Assembly (NCBI GenBank): GCA_963809205.1
Contig: CAWEIS010000010.1
Span: 310,001-374,000, forward strand
Direction: 5' to 3'
Length of the DNA stretch: 64,000 nucleotides
Source: DATLLN01 sp963809205
GTDB taxonomy: Bacteria > Actinomycetota > Thermoleophilia > Gaiellales > JAICJC01
Shown: piece after piece, positions 33,478 through 42,863 of the stretch
Numbering within the stretch: the first letter of the stretch is position 1
How the letters are laid out: each line of letters begins with the position of its first letter
Notes under the pieces: model-generated
What the model saw: the letters and a program-made list of their open reading frames with translations, nothing else
The model's database searches: none
Told to the model about the DNA's origin: nothing
Made by a program: the position numbers and the translations under genes

Positions 33478-33623
33478 CCCGCGAGCAGCTCGCCCAGTCG
33501 ATCGGCGCGCTCTCGGGACGTCTCGACCCGCGGCGCGGCATCCGCACCGTGGCGATCATCGGCGTCGCGGCAGCCGCCGCCGCCGCGGCCGTCGTCGGGT
33601 TCGTCATCTATCGACGCTGGTAG
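33429..33623 (+). CDS. DUF3618 protein
   Basis: The 64-residue protein starts with the DUF3618 motif (REQADIERDIEVTREQLAQSIGALSGRLDPR). It ends in one TM helix (VAIIGVAAAAAAAAVVGFVIYRRW). It overlaps the holin-like gene and shares its operon, a well-known pairing. The N-terminus is probably cytoplasmic and the helix membrane-inserted. Function unknown. Confidence 0.85.
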   Translation: MASTREQADIERDIEVTREQLAQSIGALSGRLDPRRGIRTVAIIGVAAAAAAAAVVGFVIYRRW

Positions 33624-33627
33624 GCCG

Positions 33628-34065
33628 GTGTCCGAACACGTGCCCGACCATCCGACCGGCCCGTCCGACGCGCACCATCCGAAGGCTTCGCCGGATGCAC
33701 CGGCCGCGAAGTCCGACAAGGTACATGAGCGGCGGAACCAGGTGACGGAGCATCAGCCGGACATGCCGCCGCCGGACGGCCCTCGCCAGGATCGCGACGT
33801 CTCCAACACCGCCGAGTTCCGCAAAACGTCGGCCGACGCCGTCTTCCCCGCGACCAGCCAGGACCTGCGGATCACCAAGGGCAGCGACCCGGCGGCACCG
33901 ACGGCCGGCCTGCTCGCCGCCGCCGCCGGCACCCACGGCCATCTGACCGAGGCGGAGTACCGCGAGTTCTGCGAGCGGCACCCGGAGTGGGCGCCGGCCG
34001 AGGAGCTGATCGAGTCCTACGGCTCGTTCGACGCGGCTCTCGAGGCGGCCGGGATCGCGAGCTAA
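33628..34065 (+). CDS. Hydrophilic protein of unknown function
   Basis: The 145-residue protein is hydrophilic and disorder-prone for two thirds (His, Pro, Asp-rich), with RKTSADAVFPATSQDLRITKG in the middle. A helical C-terminus follows (LTEAEYREFCERHPEWAPAEELIESYGS). GTG start 4 nt after DUF3618, so it is the third gene of the SigB-like operon. No known family. May act as a stress-protective protein. Confidence 0.65.
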   Translation: MSEHVPDHPTGPSDAHHPKASPDAPAAKSDKVHERRNQVTEHQPDMPPPDGPRQDRDVSNTAEFRKTSADAVFPATSQDLRITKGSDPAAPTAGLLAAAAGTHGHLTEAEYREFCERHPEWAPAEELIESYGSFDAALEAAGIAS

Positions 34066-34076
34066 CCGCCGCCGCG

Positions 34077-34997
34077 TCAGCCGGGAACGGTCATGTGCAG
34101 CCGCAGCACCGTGCCGTTCTCACCGGAGCGCAGCTGCGTGAGGTCGCACAGCTGGTTCGCGAGCCACAGCCCGCGGCCGTTGGCCGACTCCGCCGGCGGT
34201 CGCTGCCGTCCCGCGAGCGGGTCGTCGATCCGCCCCCGGTCGGCGACCTCGCAGACGATCCGGCTGGGCTCGCGCCACAGCCGCACGTCCGCCGGCCCGC
34301 CGCCGTGCAGGATCGCGTTCCCGGCCGCCTCGTTCACGGCGACCGTCAGATCGTCCGCGCGATACCCGACCAGGCCGGCAGCTTCGAGCTGCGGGTGCAG
34401 CCACCGCCGCAGCTCGCCGAGATCGCCGGCCGGCGAGAGCGTCGCAGCGGCATCCGGCGCAGGCGGCAGCGGATCGGCCTCGAGCGCCGCCAGCTCGCCG
34501 GCTGCGTACTCGGGGTTGCCGGCGCAGGCTCCATCGCGGATCAGCTCCGGGTGTGTGCGGTGGGAGCAAGCGATTGCGTGGCCGTCGAGGGCGGCGTCGT
34601 AGGGGCAGAGGATGCTGACTTCGGCATCCGCGAACGCCAGGTTGATCAGCGCCTCGTGCCGCGTCGCCTCCGCCGTCTCACGCGCCGTCCTCCCCCGCCA
34701 GATCGGCTCGCCGACCATCCGCGTACGCCGTCCCGGGTGCGCGTCGACGAAGTCCTGGATGGCCGAGATGATGCAGGCCGGGTTGCGGCCCACCTCGCGC
34801 ATGTCGACCAGCCACGCGGTGGCCGCGCGCTCGCGGAGCCGGGACCGCAACCGACCCAGGCTCGGCTCGGGAAGGGCCACCATCGCAGGCTCGCCCTCCT
34901 CCAGTCCCTCCTCGACGAAGCGCGTGACCGTGTCGAGGAGCTGGCTGTCCGAGGAGTAGTAGAACGCCTGGTGTCGGAGCCTGTGCGTTGTGGTCAT
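34077..34997 (-). CDS. MEDS-domain protein with HATPase_c (anti-sigma-like)
   Basis: The 306-residue protein has a MEDS sensor domain (about 5-165; YYSSDSQLLDTVTRFVEEGLE, VDMREVGRNPACIISAIQDF). The C-terminal GHKL ATPase motifs are DLTVAVNEAAGNAILHGGG (N box), DRGRIDDPL and NGRGLWLANQLCD (G boxes). No phospho-accepting His domain is seen, so it is probably an RsbW-type anti-sigma/kinase that binds a sigma factor or an antagonist. Directly after the SpoIIE-type phosphatase on the same strand, giving a phosphatase-kinase pair. Confidence 0.85.
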   Translation of the reverse strand: MTTTHRLRHQAFYYSSDSQLLDTVTRFVEEGLEEGEPAMVALPEPSLGRLRSRLRERAATAWLVDMREVGRNPACIISAIQDFVDAHPGRRTRMVGEPIWRGRTARETAEATRHEALINLAFADAEVSILCPYDAALDGHAIACSHRTHPELIRDGACAGNPEYAAGELAALEADPLPPAPDAAATLSPAGDLGELRRWLHPQLEAAGLVGYRADDLTVAVNEAAGNAILHGGGPADVRLWREPSRIVCEVADRGRIDDPLAGRQRPPAESANGRGLWLANQLCDLTQLRSGENGTVLRLHMTVPG

Positions 34998-35040
34998 CGA
35001 CCTCCCGCTCCAGGATCGAGCGTACCACGGGGCTCTGTCG

Positions 35041-36882
35041 TCAGACCGGGCGGATGACGACGATCGCGACGTCGTCCTGGGGCGGATCGGCCGAGAAGGC
35101 GTGGATGGTCTGCTCGATCACCGCGCACATCTCCTCTGCCGACGAGGCCGGCGGGGCGGCTGCCACGGCTGCGGCGAGTCCCTCCTCGCCCAGCATGCCG
35201 GTGCCGTCGCGGCGTTCCGTGACGCCGTCGGTGTAGAGCACCAGCGCGTCGCCGGGCGCCAGGTGGATCGGGTCGTCGGTCAGCGTCACCTCGTCGCGGA
35301 CGCCGAGCAGCGTGCCGATGCTGCCCACTTCCTCGATCTCGCCCGTCGCGCGCCGCACAATCCCGGGCGGGTGGCCGCCGCGCGAGAGCCGCAGGTCGAG
35401 CCCGCCGTCGGGAGCCGGCTGGGCGTGGGCGTAGGCGGTCGTGCAGAACATGTCCTGGTCGCCGTGGCGCAGCATCTCCGAGTTCAGCACGCCCAGCACC
35501 CGGCTCGGCGTGGGCTCGTGCAGCGACGCCACCCGCAGCGTGTGACGGGCGAGCGCGGTCATCGACGCCGCGGGCGCGCCCTTGCCCGAGACGTCGCCGA
35601 TGGCAGCGCCGAACGATCCGTCATCCATCACCCACACGTCATAGAAGTCGCCGCCCACCTCCACGGCCTGGCTGGCCGGCATGTACCGCGCGCCGACGTC
35701 GACTCCCGGAATCTCGGGCAGCCGCTCCGGCAGCAGGCTGCGCTGCAGCGTGGTGGCGATCTCGATCTGCGCGCGGTACAGCCGCGCGTTGTCGATCGCT
35801 AGCGCTGCGCGGTCGGCCAGGCCCTGTGCGGTTGCCAGATCCTGCTCGTCGTACCGGCGCTCGGAGATGTCCAGGATCAGCGTGATCGCCCCCAGCGTCC
35901 GGCCGCGGGCGACCAGCGGGACAATGATCAGCGAGCGCATCCCCAGCCGCTCGACCGCAGCCCGGTGATCCTCGTTGCGCGTCAGCCGGTCGAGGATCTC
36001 GTCGCTCAAGATCGGCACCAGCGTGGGGGTGCCGGTGCGCAGCACCTCGCCGACCGCGCTGTGCTCGTCGTCGGCATCGGCCGGGTACGCCTGCTCCAGC
36101 CGCGCGATCTGCGGCACCCGCTCGGGCTCGACGTGGACGGCGGCCAGCTGGTGCAGGCCGGTCGGCTCGAGCACGTCGACGATGCAGCAGTCGGCCAGCC
36201 GCGGGACGGCCAGGTTGGCCACCTCGGCGAGCGTCGCGCGGTAGTCCAGCGTGCGGGCGAAGACTGCGCCCGCCTCGGCCAGCAGGGCGAGCCGCTGCGC
36301 ACGCCGGCCGCGCTCGGCGTCGAGCGCCGTGCGCTGCACCGCCTCCGCGCACTGGCGGGCGACGGCGGTCATGAACTCGACCTCCGATGTGCTGAGGGTG
36401 ACATCCCGGTCGTAGCCCAGCGCGATGCCGCCGACCTCGCCCATCGGCAGGCAGACGAGGGCGGCCGAGCGTGCGGTGCCGGCCAGCTTGGGGTAGCGCC
36501 TGACCAGCTCGTCCGGGCCGTGGACGATCACCGGCTCCTGCCTGCGCACCGCCTCCGACAGCGGGTACCCGTCGGTGTTGGGGAAGACCGCCCAGTCGTT
36601 CTCGATCCTGGACGGGTAGCCGAGCGCGGCGACGATCCGGAAGACGCCGGCGCGCTCGTCGAGCGTCGCGATCACCGCCTGGTCGGCCTGGAACACATCC
36701 AGCCCGGGGTTTAGCGTGGCCTCGATCGCCTGCTGCTCGGTGCGCGCCGCCGCCAGTGCGGCCGACAAGGTCTGCAGGTGCTGCAGGCGCTCCCGCAGCC
36801 ACTCGATGCCCACCCCGGATGGGTCAGCCGTCGCGCTCAACCGCATCAGTCTATGGGGTTTGCGCATCGTCCGCGCGGCCAT
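35041..36882 (-). CDS. GAF-GAF-PP2C (SpoIIE-type) phosphatase
   Basis: The 613-residue protein has two GAF domains (about 45-200 and 210-370) and a SpoIIE/RsbU-type PP2C domain. The latter starts AVEVGGDFYDVWVMDDGSFGAAIGDVSGKGAPAASM and ends DGVTERRDGTGMLGEEGL. The GDFYD and GDVSGKG residues bind metal. It should dephosphorylate an anti-anti-sigma protein in response to a signal sensed by GAF domains. The downstream MEDS-HATPase gene is 43 nt away in the same direction. No STAS-domain protein is in the window. Confidence 0.92.
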   Translation of the reverse strand: MAARTMRKPHRLMRLSATADPSGVGIEWLRERLQHLQTLSAALAAARTEQQAIEATLNPGLDVFQADQAVIATLDERAGVFRIVAALGYPSRIENDWAVFPNTDGYPLSEAVRRQEPVIVHGPDELVRRYPKLAGTARSAALVCLPMGEVGGIALGYDRDVTLSTSEVEFMTAVARQCAEAVQRTALDAERGRRAQRLALLAEAGAVFARTLDYRATLAEVANLAVPRLADCCIVDVLEPTGLHQLAAVHVEPERVPQIARLEQAYPADADDEHSAVGEVLRTGTPTLVPILSDEILDRLTRNEDHRAAVERLGMRSLIIVPLVARGRTLGAITLILDISERRYDEQDLATAQGLADRAALAIDNARLYRAQIEIATTLQRSLLPERLPEIPGVDVGARYMPASQAVEVGGDFYDVWVMDDGSFGAAIGDVSGKGAPAASMTALARHTLRVASLHEPTPSRVLGVLNSEMLRHGDQDMFCTTAYAHAQPAPDGGLDLRLSRGGHPPGIVRRATGEIEEVGSIGTLLGVRDEVTLTDDPIHLAPGDALVLYTDGVTERRDGTGMLGEEGLAAAVAAAPPASSAEEMCAVIEQTIHAFSADPPQDDVAIVVIRPV

Positions 36883-36918
36883 CCGACGGGAACGGGTTTC
36901 TGACTCAAACCCCTACGG

Positions 36919-36943
36919 GTTTGGCGATCTGGGCAACGGGTAC
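36919..36943 (+). promoter_or_regulatory. SigB/SigF-type promoter of the MMPL gene
   Basis: GTTT (36919-36922) and GGGTAC (36938-36943) are 15 nt apart. The ATG at 36954 follows 10 nt after the -10 element, so the mRNA would be nearly leaderless. Confidence 0.65.
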
Positions 36944-36953
36944 GTCACCCAGG

Positions 36954-39137
36954 ATGCGGGTCTATGCGAGCGTCGTCACGTGGCTTCGGTGGCCGGCGTT
37001 GCTCGCCGCCGTCGCCGGCGCGGCGTGGATCGCGGCGCACACCGATCCGGCCGCCGAGGGCGACTCCGGGCTGATCTCGATGGTGCCGCAGGATTCGGCG
37101 GCAATCGCTGCGCAGCGCCGCGCGGCCGAGCTGTTCGACCTGCCGTTCGCCGCCGACGCCGTTGTCGTCCAGCGCAACCCCGACGGGCTGTCGCCGGCCG
37201 CGCAGCGCGCCGTCTACGACCAGGCCGTCGCCACCGATCGTGCGGCCGACGACGGCTCCGGCCCGCGGATGGTCGCGATCCCGATCGCGAACACGTTGGG
37301 GCTGGTGCCCGCGTCGCGAGAGTCGTCGACCACGGCGATCACCTATCTGGGATTCCCGGCCGACGTGTCGCTGGTCGACCGGGTCAGCGAGGCCGACCGC
37401 TACGCCGACCGCGCGGCGGCACACCCGGACGCGTCCGTCGTCGGCGTGACCGGCGCGCAGCCGGCGGAGCTACACGAGGGACGGCTGGTCGACAGCTCGC
37501 TCGAGCGGATCGAGATCGCCACGGTGCTGCTGATCCTGCTGATCGTCGGCGTAACGTTCCGGTCTGTCGTCGCCCCCGTGGCCGTGCTGGGCGTTGCCGG
37601 TCTGGCATACATTTCCGCGCTCGCGCTGCTCCGCTGGCTGGGGGAGCACGAGGGGCTGTCGCAGCCGGACAGCCTGCGGCCGTTGATGATCGCGCTCGTC
37701 CTGGGCATCGTCACCGACTACTGCATCTTCTACCTGAGTGCCGCGCGCTCGCGGCTGCGCGCGGGCGAGGAACGTCTCGATGCCGCGCGCCGGGCGACGG
37801 CCGAGATCACGCCCATGGTCCTGGCCAGCGGGCTGATCCTGGCGGTCGGCCTGGCCGGGCTGCGGATCTCGAGCGTCGGATTCTTCCGCGACCTCGGGCC
37901 TGGGCTGGCGGTGACCGTGGCGGTAGCGGTGGCGGCCTCGCTGCTGGTGATGCCGGCCGTGATCGCGATCGCCGGGCGCGCGCTGTTCTGGCCGCGGCAT
38001 CTCGAGGCCGGTCCCGACGCGGACGAGGAGCGGTCGGGGAGGGTCGCACGGTTTGCCACCCGCAAGCCGGTCGCCTTCGTGATCGTCGGCGTCTGCGCCG
38101 CCGGCCTGGCCGTTGCGGCGTTCCAGTTGACCGGCCTGCGTCTGGGCTTCACGCCGATCCACGGGCTGCCGTCGTCGTCGGTCGAGCGGCGCGCGGCCGA
38201 CGCAGCTGCGAAGGGCTTTGCGCCTGGCATGATCGCGCCGACGCAGATCCTCGTGGAGCGGCAGGGGCTGGACGGCGGGCTCGACCAGGTCGCGGCGCTC
38301 GAACGAGCGCTGCTCCGCGAGCCGGGGGTCGCCGCCGTTTTCGGGCCGAATGCGCTGGCGAGGATCGCCGGCAGCGACCCGTTCGTCTCCCGCAGCGGAG
38401 ACGCCGTGCGCATGATCGTCGCCTTCGACTCCGACCCGCACGCCGCCACCGCCATCGATCAACTCGACCGGTTGCAGGCGGACATGCCGTCGATGCTCAG
38501 CGGCAGCGGTCTGTCTGACGCGCAGGTCAGCTATGCGGGCGACACGCCGCTGGCGGCCGAGACGGTCGACCGGTTGAAGGGCGACAGCGGGCGGATCGCC
38601 GCAGTCGTCATCCTGGCCAACCTCGTGCTGCTGATGATCTTCCTGCGGTCGGTGGTGGCGCCCCTGCTGCTGGTCGGGGCGAGCCTGCTGGCCGTCGCCG
38701 CGACCCTGGGCATCGCCGTCTGGATCCTGCAGGTGCAGCTGGGCGAGGACTGCCTGACCTACTTCGTCCCGTTCACGACCGGCGTGCTGCTGGTGTCGCT
38801 GGGGTCGGACTACAACGTGTTCGTCACCGGCAGCGTGTGGCGGGAGGCAGAGCGCCGGCCGCTGCCCGACGCGATCGCCCTGGCCGCGCCCAGGGCATCG
38901 CGGGCCATCCGCGCCGCCGGACTGACCCTTGCCGCAAGCTTCGCGCTGCTCGCCATCGTGCCGGTGCTGGCGTTCCGTGAGTTCGCCTTGATCATGGCCG
39001 TCGGCGTGCTGGTCGAGACGTTCGTCGTCCGGTCGCTGCTCGTCCCGGCCCTGGTCGCCCTGTTCGGCTATACGGCCGGGTGGCCGGGCCGCCGGATCCG
39101 CATGGGGTCGCGCGCCTCCCAGGAGGGGACGACATGA
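36954..39137 (+). CDS. MMPL/RND family transporter
   Basis: The 727-residue protein has 12 predicted TM helices arranged as two repeats. Each repeat has a large extracytoplasmic loop after the first helix. Conserved parts include GIVTDYCIFYLSAARSRL and TGVLLVSLGSDYNVFVTGSVWREA, the paired MMPL motifs with acidic Asp residues for proton coupling. Export of a lipid or drug-like substrate is typical. Start at ATG 36954, just after a SigB-like promoter; the longer open frame upstream is ignored. It overlaps the AI-2E-family gene by 4 nt (ATGA). Confidence 0.9.
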   Translation: MRVYASVVTWLRWPALLAAVAGAAWIAAHTDPAAEGDSGLISMVPQDSAAIAAQRRAAELFDLPFAADAVVVQRNPDGLSPAAQRAVYDQAVATDRAADDGSGPRMVAIPIANTLGLVPASRESSTTAITYLGFPADVSLVDRVSEADRYADRAAAHPDASVVGVTGAQPAELHEGRLVDSSLERIEIATVLLILLIVGVTFRSVVAPVAVLGVAGLAYISALALLRWLGEHEGLSQPDSLRPLMIALVLGIVTDYCIFYLSAARSRLRAGEERLDAARRATAEITPMVLASGLILAVGLAGLRISSVGFFRDLGPGLAVTVAVAVAASLLVMPAVIAIAGRALFWPRHLEAGPDADEERSGRVARFATRKPVAFVIVGVCAAGLAVAAFQLTGLRLGFTPIHGLPSSSVERRAADAAAKGFAPGMIAPTQILVERQGLDGGLDQVAALERALLREPGVAAVFGPNALARIAGSDPFVSRSGDAVRMIVAFDSDPHAATAIDQLDRLQADMPSMLSGSGLSDAQVSYAGDTPLAAETVDRLKGDSGRIAAVVILANLVLLMIFLRSVVAPLLLVGASLLAVAATLGIAVWILQVQLGEDCLTYFVPFTTGVLLVSLGSDYNVFVTGSVWREAERRPLPDAIALAAPRASRAIRAAGLTLAASFALLAIVPVLAFREFALIMAVGVLVETFVVRSLLVPALVALFGYTAGWPGRRIRMGSRASQEGTT

Positions 39138-40282
39138 GCGAACCCCGCGACGACAGCACCGCGCCGACCACCGTCTCGGTGACCTCCCCGATCTCCAGCC
39201 GCCGGGTGGCGATGGAGACTCAGCCGCAGCGGGTCATGCTGGAGGTGCAGGCGCGCACGGTCGCGAAGGTGCTCGCGCTCGTCCTGGCGTTCTCGATCGT
39301 GGTGTCGCTGCTCGAGACCGTGCGCACCGTGATCGTCTGGTTCGGGATCGCCCTCTTCCTGGCGGTCGTCCTCAACCCGCTGGTCGCGTTCACCGAGCGC
39401 TGGATGCGCCGCAACATCGCGGTGGTCGTGGTGTTCATCAGCTTTGTGGTCGGCCTGCTCGCGGTACTGGCCGTGCTGGTCGGCCCGTTCGTCACCCAGA
39501 TAGACAACATCGTCAACGACGCGCCGCATGCGGCCGACCGGCTCGCGAAGAATCCGCTGATCCACCGGCTGGATGAGCAGTACAACATCGTCGACAAGGC
39601 CAAGGAGCATGCGTCAGAGCTGCCGACCGTGGCGTTCGGCGCGGCCGGCTCTGTGATCTCGGGGGTCACCGAGACCGTGACGGTGCTGTTCCTGAGCGCG
39701 TTCATTCTGTTCGAGCTGCCGCGGATGACCGAGATCGTGCTCTCCCAGCTGCGGCCCGCAGGCGCAAACCGGGCGAGGGACATCGGAGCCCATATCAACC
39801 GCAGCGTCGGCGGCTACGTCGTCGGCAACCTGTTCATCTCGGTGATCGCCGGCGTGGTAGCGACGGCGACGGTCTGGGCGCTCGGTGTGCCGTATGCGCT
39901 GACGCTGGGGGTGGTGGTGGCCATCGGCGACCTGGTGCCACTGGTGGGCGCGACCGTTGCATCGATCATCGTGGTCGCCACGGCGTACTTCACGCAGGGC
40001 ACCACAGCGGCGATCATCGTCTTCGTGGTCGTGATGGTGTACCAGCAGATCGAGAACCACGTCATCCAGCCGATCGTCTACCGCCACACCGTGCAGATCC
40101 CGTCGCTGGTCGTGCTGATCGCGGTGCTCGCCGGCGCTTCGGTGCTGGGCATCGTCGGGGCCCTGGTGGCGATCCCGATCGCGGGCACGGTGCAGGTCGT
40201 GGTCAAGGATCTGCTGGAGGAGCGGGCGAAGCGGATCGCCACCGAGTCCGCCCCTGACGAGGCGGTGACGGCCGCCGGGTGA
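39134..40282 (+). CDS. AI-2E (PerM/TqsA) family permease
   Basis: The 382-residue protein shows TM helices (VIVWFGIALFLAVVLNPLVAFTERWM, AVVVVFISFVVGLLAVLAVLV) and the family motif region SVGGYVVGNLFISVIAGVVATA. GVVVAIGDLVPLVGATVAS and VVVMVYQQIENHVIQPIVY are also present. Members are antiporters or exporters of small molecules; a signal-molecule role is not established here. Coupled to the MMPL gene through an ATGA overlap and preceded by AGGAGGGG. Confidence 0.9.
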   Translation: MSEPRDDSTAPTTVSVTSPISSRRVAMETQPQRVMLEVQARTVAKVLALVLAFSIVVSLLETVRTVIVWFGIALFLAVVLNPLVAFTERWMRRNIAVVVVFISFVVGLLAVLAVLVGPFVTQIDNIVNDAPHAADRLAKNPLIHRLDEQYNIVDKAKEHASELPTVAFGAAGSVISGVTETVTVLFLSAFILFELPRMTEIVLSQLRPAGANRARDIGAHINRSVGGYVVGNLFISVIAGVVATATVWALGVPYALTLGVVVAIGDLVPLVGATVASIIVVATAYFTQGTTAAIIVFVVVMVYQQIENHVIQPIVYRHTVQIPSLVVLIAVLAGASVLGIVGALVAIPIAGTVQVVVKDLLEERAKRIATESAPDEAVTAAG

Positions 40283-40304
40283 AAGCCGGTTGCCGGAGGT
40301 GACT

Positions 40305-42854
40305 ATGCTGCGTCGGGGTATGGCTGCTGGACACGACCAGCGCGTCTCGGCCCGTGCGCGGGCCCGGGCGGAGGCGCTGATCCGGGCGTCGCAGCGCACC
40401 ACGACCACGGTCGTGCTGGCGTGCCTGTTCGGTTCGGCTGTCCAGCTGGGATTCGCCGTGTTCTGGCGGGTCGCCAACGACTTCGGCTGGAACGGCATCA
40501 CGGGCGTCGCCGGGGTGCTGGTGCCGATCGTCGTGGCGATCATCGCCGGCCGATGGCCGGGGGCGCTGGTGGGGCTGATCGGCGGCGTGCTGTTCGTCGT
40601 CATCGTCGCCCAGCATGCTGTGCGCGAGCCGGTGCTGGGCGGCGCCTTGGTTGTGCTGCTCTGGACGCTCCTGCCGTTCGGCGTCGGCGTGGCCTTCGAC
40701 AGCCTGCGCCGCAGCCTGTCCGCCGCGTTTGACGAGCTGGAGCATGCCCGCGACGCCGCCGAACGCTCGGAGCAGGCCTCGCTGCGGCTCGGTGCGTTCT
40801 CCCGTGCGCTGGCCGGAGCGCGGACGACGGCCGATGTCGCCCGGGCGGTGGCCGATGAGGGCGCCGCCGCCTGCGGTGCCCGGGCGGCGACGGTGCTTGC
40901 GCCCACCGCCGAGCCGGGCTCGCTGCGCCGCATGGCGGTCAGCCGGCTGCCCGCCGAGTTGATGCGACCGGCGCCCGACGTCTACGCCGCCGACCACCCG
41001 ATCGTCGCCACGCAGGCGCTGCTCGAGCGGCGGCTCGTCGTCGTCCGCGGCCGCGACGAGATCCGCCGCCGGTTCCCGGTGTCCGACGCGTTCTGGGGCG
41101 CCGAGCCGATCGAGGCGATCGTGGCACTGCCGCTCGAGTTCGGCGACCTGCTGGGCGTGATCACGTTCTCGTTCGAACATCCGGCCGCGGCCGGCGACGA
41201 CCGGCTCGTGTTCTTCCAGGAGCTGGCACGCGAGGCCGCGGAGGCGCTCGAACGCGCTCGCCTGTTCGAGGCCAGCGAGGAGAGCCGCGAACGGATGGAG
41301 ACGCTGGTCGAGACCTCCCCGCTGCCGGTGTACGCGTTCGACGTCGGGGGAGTGACGACGCTCTGGAACCCGGCCGCCGAAGAGCTCTACGGCTGGCCCG
41401 CTGCCGAGACGCTGGGCCGCCCCGTGCCCCTGTTCGACGAGCAGGGCAGCCGCATCATGTCCGACGACGCGATTGCGGCGCTGCGCGGCGCGGCGCTGCA
41501 CAACGCGCCGATGCGCCATCGCCGGCGTGACGGCAGCGTGGTCGACCTGCTGGTCACGCTGGGGCCGCTGGAGGACCGCGCGGGCGACGTGCACGAGGTG
41601 TTCGGGTTCGCCGTCGACGTCACGGAACGGGCGGCGCTCGAGCGGCGGACGGCGGAGGCGCACCAGCGCGAGCGGACGCTCCGCCAGATCGTCGAGGCGG
41701 CGCTCCCGCAGCGCGATCTGGACGCCCTGCTGGCCGGGCTGGTGGAGCGGGTGGCCGCGACGTTCGAGGCCGACCGCGCCGTCCTGCTCCTGCTCGAGGA
41801 CGGCGTGCTGCGGGTGCGGGCGTCGCACAACGTCGACCCCGCCGACGCCGCCGAGGTGCACGTCCCGCTCGGGACCGGCTTCGCGGGCCGGGTGGCCGCG
41901 ACCCGCCGCCCGTGGGTGGTCGGCGACCTGTCCCAGATCGACGTGATCAGCAGCTACCTCTCCCGGGCGGGCGGCTCGATCGCCGGCGTGCCACTGATCG
42001 CGGCGGGCGAGGTGATCGGCGTGCTCCACGTCTCGAGCAACAGCACCCACCGGTTCTCGGGCACCGACCTGCGGCTGCTGGAGTTCGTCGCTGAGCGCGC
42101 CGCCCAGGCGATCCGCGACTCGCGGCTGGGCGAGACGGAACGGTCGACCGCCGTGGAGCTGCAGCGCTCGCTGCTGCCCACACGGCTGCCCGAGATCTCC
42201 GGCGCCGAGGTGGCGGCGACCTACCGGCCGGCGGTGGAGGGGACGATGGTCGGCGGCGACTTCTACGACGTCGTCGCCGTGGGCGACAACCACTGGGTGA
42301 TCGCCGTTGGCGACGTCTCCGGCAAGGGTCCGCCGGCCGCGGCGCTGACCGCCGCCCTGCGCTACACGATCCGCGCTTCGGCGCTCCGCGGCGACACGCT
42401 GGCAGAGACCGTGATCCTGGCGTCCGAGGCGCTGCGGGAGACGGCCGGGCCGGGCGAGCGCCACTTCGCGACCCTGATCCTGGCCGCGCTCACGCCGAAC
42501 GGCGCAGGGCACGAGGTCGAGCTCGCGCGCGCCGGGCATCCCCCGGCGCTGGTCGTTCGGGCCTCGGGCCTGTTCGAGCGGCACGAGCCCGCGGGCACGC
42601 TGCTCGGGCTCGACCGGCCAAAGCCGATCGACGTCGGGCGGACGACGCTCCTGCCGGGCGACACGATCGTCCTGGTCACCGACGGCGTCACCGAGGCGTG
42701 GCCGACCGAAGGCGGCTACGAGCAGGCGGTGGCGGCGGCCGTGTCGGACGCCGGCGATGACCTGAACGGTGCGATCGACCGGCTCGCGCGCACGGCGGCC
42801 GACCTGCGCACGCGGGCCGACGACATCGCGATCGTCGCCCTCCGGCTGCTCTAG
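40305..42854 (+). CDS. Membrane sensor with GAF, PAS, GAF and SpoIIE-type PP2C domains
   Basis: The 849-residue protein has about four N-terminal TM helices (TTTVVLACLFGSAVQLGFAV... VLGGALVVLLWTLLPFGVGVAFD), then GAF (~150-320). A PAS domain (~325-440, TSPLPVYAFDVGGVTTLWNPAAEELYG) and a second GAF (~460-610) follow. The PP2C domain carries TMVGGDFYDVVAVGDNHWVIAVGDVSGKGPPAAAL near 650. Start is ATG 40305 with GGAGG 5 nt upstream. It likely senses membrane or small-molecule stress and dephosphorylates an anti-anti-sigma factor. 22 nt after the AI-2E gene. Confidence 0.9.
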   Translation: MLRRGMAAGHDQRVSARARARAEALIRASQRTTTTVVLACLFGSAVQLGFAVFWRVANDFGWNGITGVAGVLVPIVVAIIAGRWPGALVGLIGGVLFVVIVAQHAVREPVLGGALVVLLWTLLPFGVGVAFDSLRRSLSAAFDELEHARDAAERSEQASLRLGAFSRALAGARTTADVARAVADEGAAACGARAATVLAPTAEPGSLRRMAVSRLPAELMRPAPDVYAADHPIVATQALLERRLVVVRGRDEIRRRFPVSDAFWGAEPIEAIVALPLEFGDLLGVITFSFEHPAAAGDDRLVFFQELAREAAEALERARLFEASEESRERMETLVETSPLPVYAFDVGGVTTLWNPAAEELYGWPAAETLGRPVPLFDEQGSRIMSDDAIAALRGAALHNAPMRHRRRDGSVVDLLVTLGPLEDRAGDVHEVFGFAVDVTERAALERRTAEAHQRERTLRQIVEAALPQRDLDALLAGLVERVAATFEADRAVLLLLEDGVLRVRASHNVDPADAAEVHVPLGTGFAGRVAATRRPWVVGDLSQIDVISSYLSRAGGSIAGVPLIAAGEVIGVLHVSSNSTHRFSGTDLRLLEFVAERAAQAIRDSRLGETERSTAVELQRSLLPTRLPEISGAEVAATYRPAVEGTMVGGDFYDVVAVGDNHWVIAVGDVSGKGPPAAALTAALRYTIRASALRGDTLAETVILASEALRETAGPGERHFATLILAALTPNGAGHEVELARAGHPPALVVRASGLFERHEPAGTLLGLDRPKPIDVGRTTLLPGDTIVLVTDGVTEAWPTEGGYEQAVAAAVSDAGDDLNGAIDRLARTAADLRTRADDIAIVALRLL

Positions 42855-42863
42855 TCTCCCGGC

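Noticed and set aside
40289..40326. SigB-like promoter with GGGTAT at 40317
   Set aside because: The nearest GTT(N) is about 23 nt away, outside the 15-17 nt spacing, and an SD-supported ATG lies upstream at 40305.
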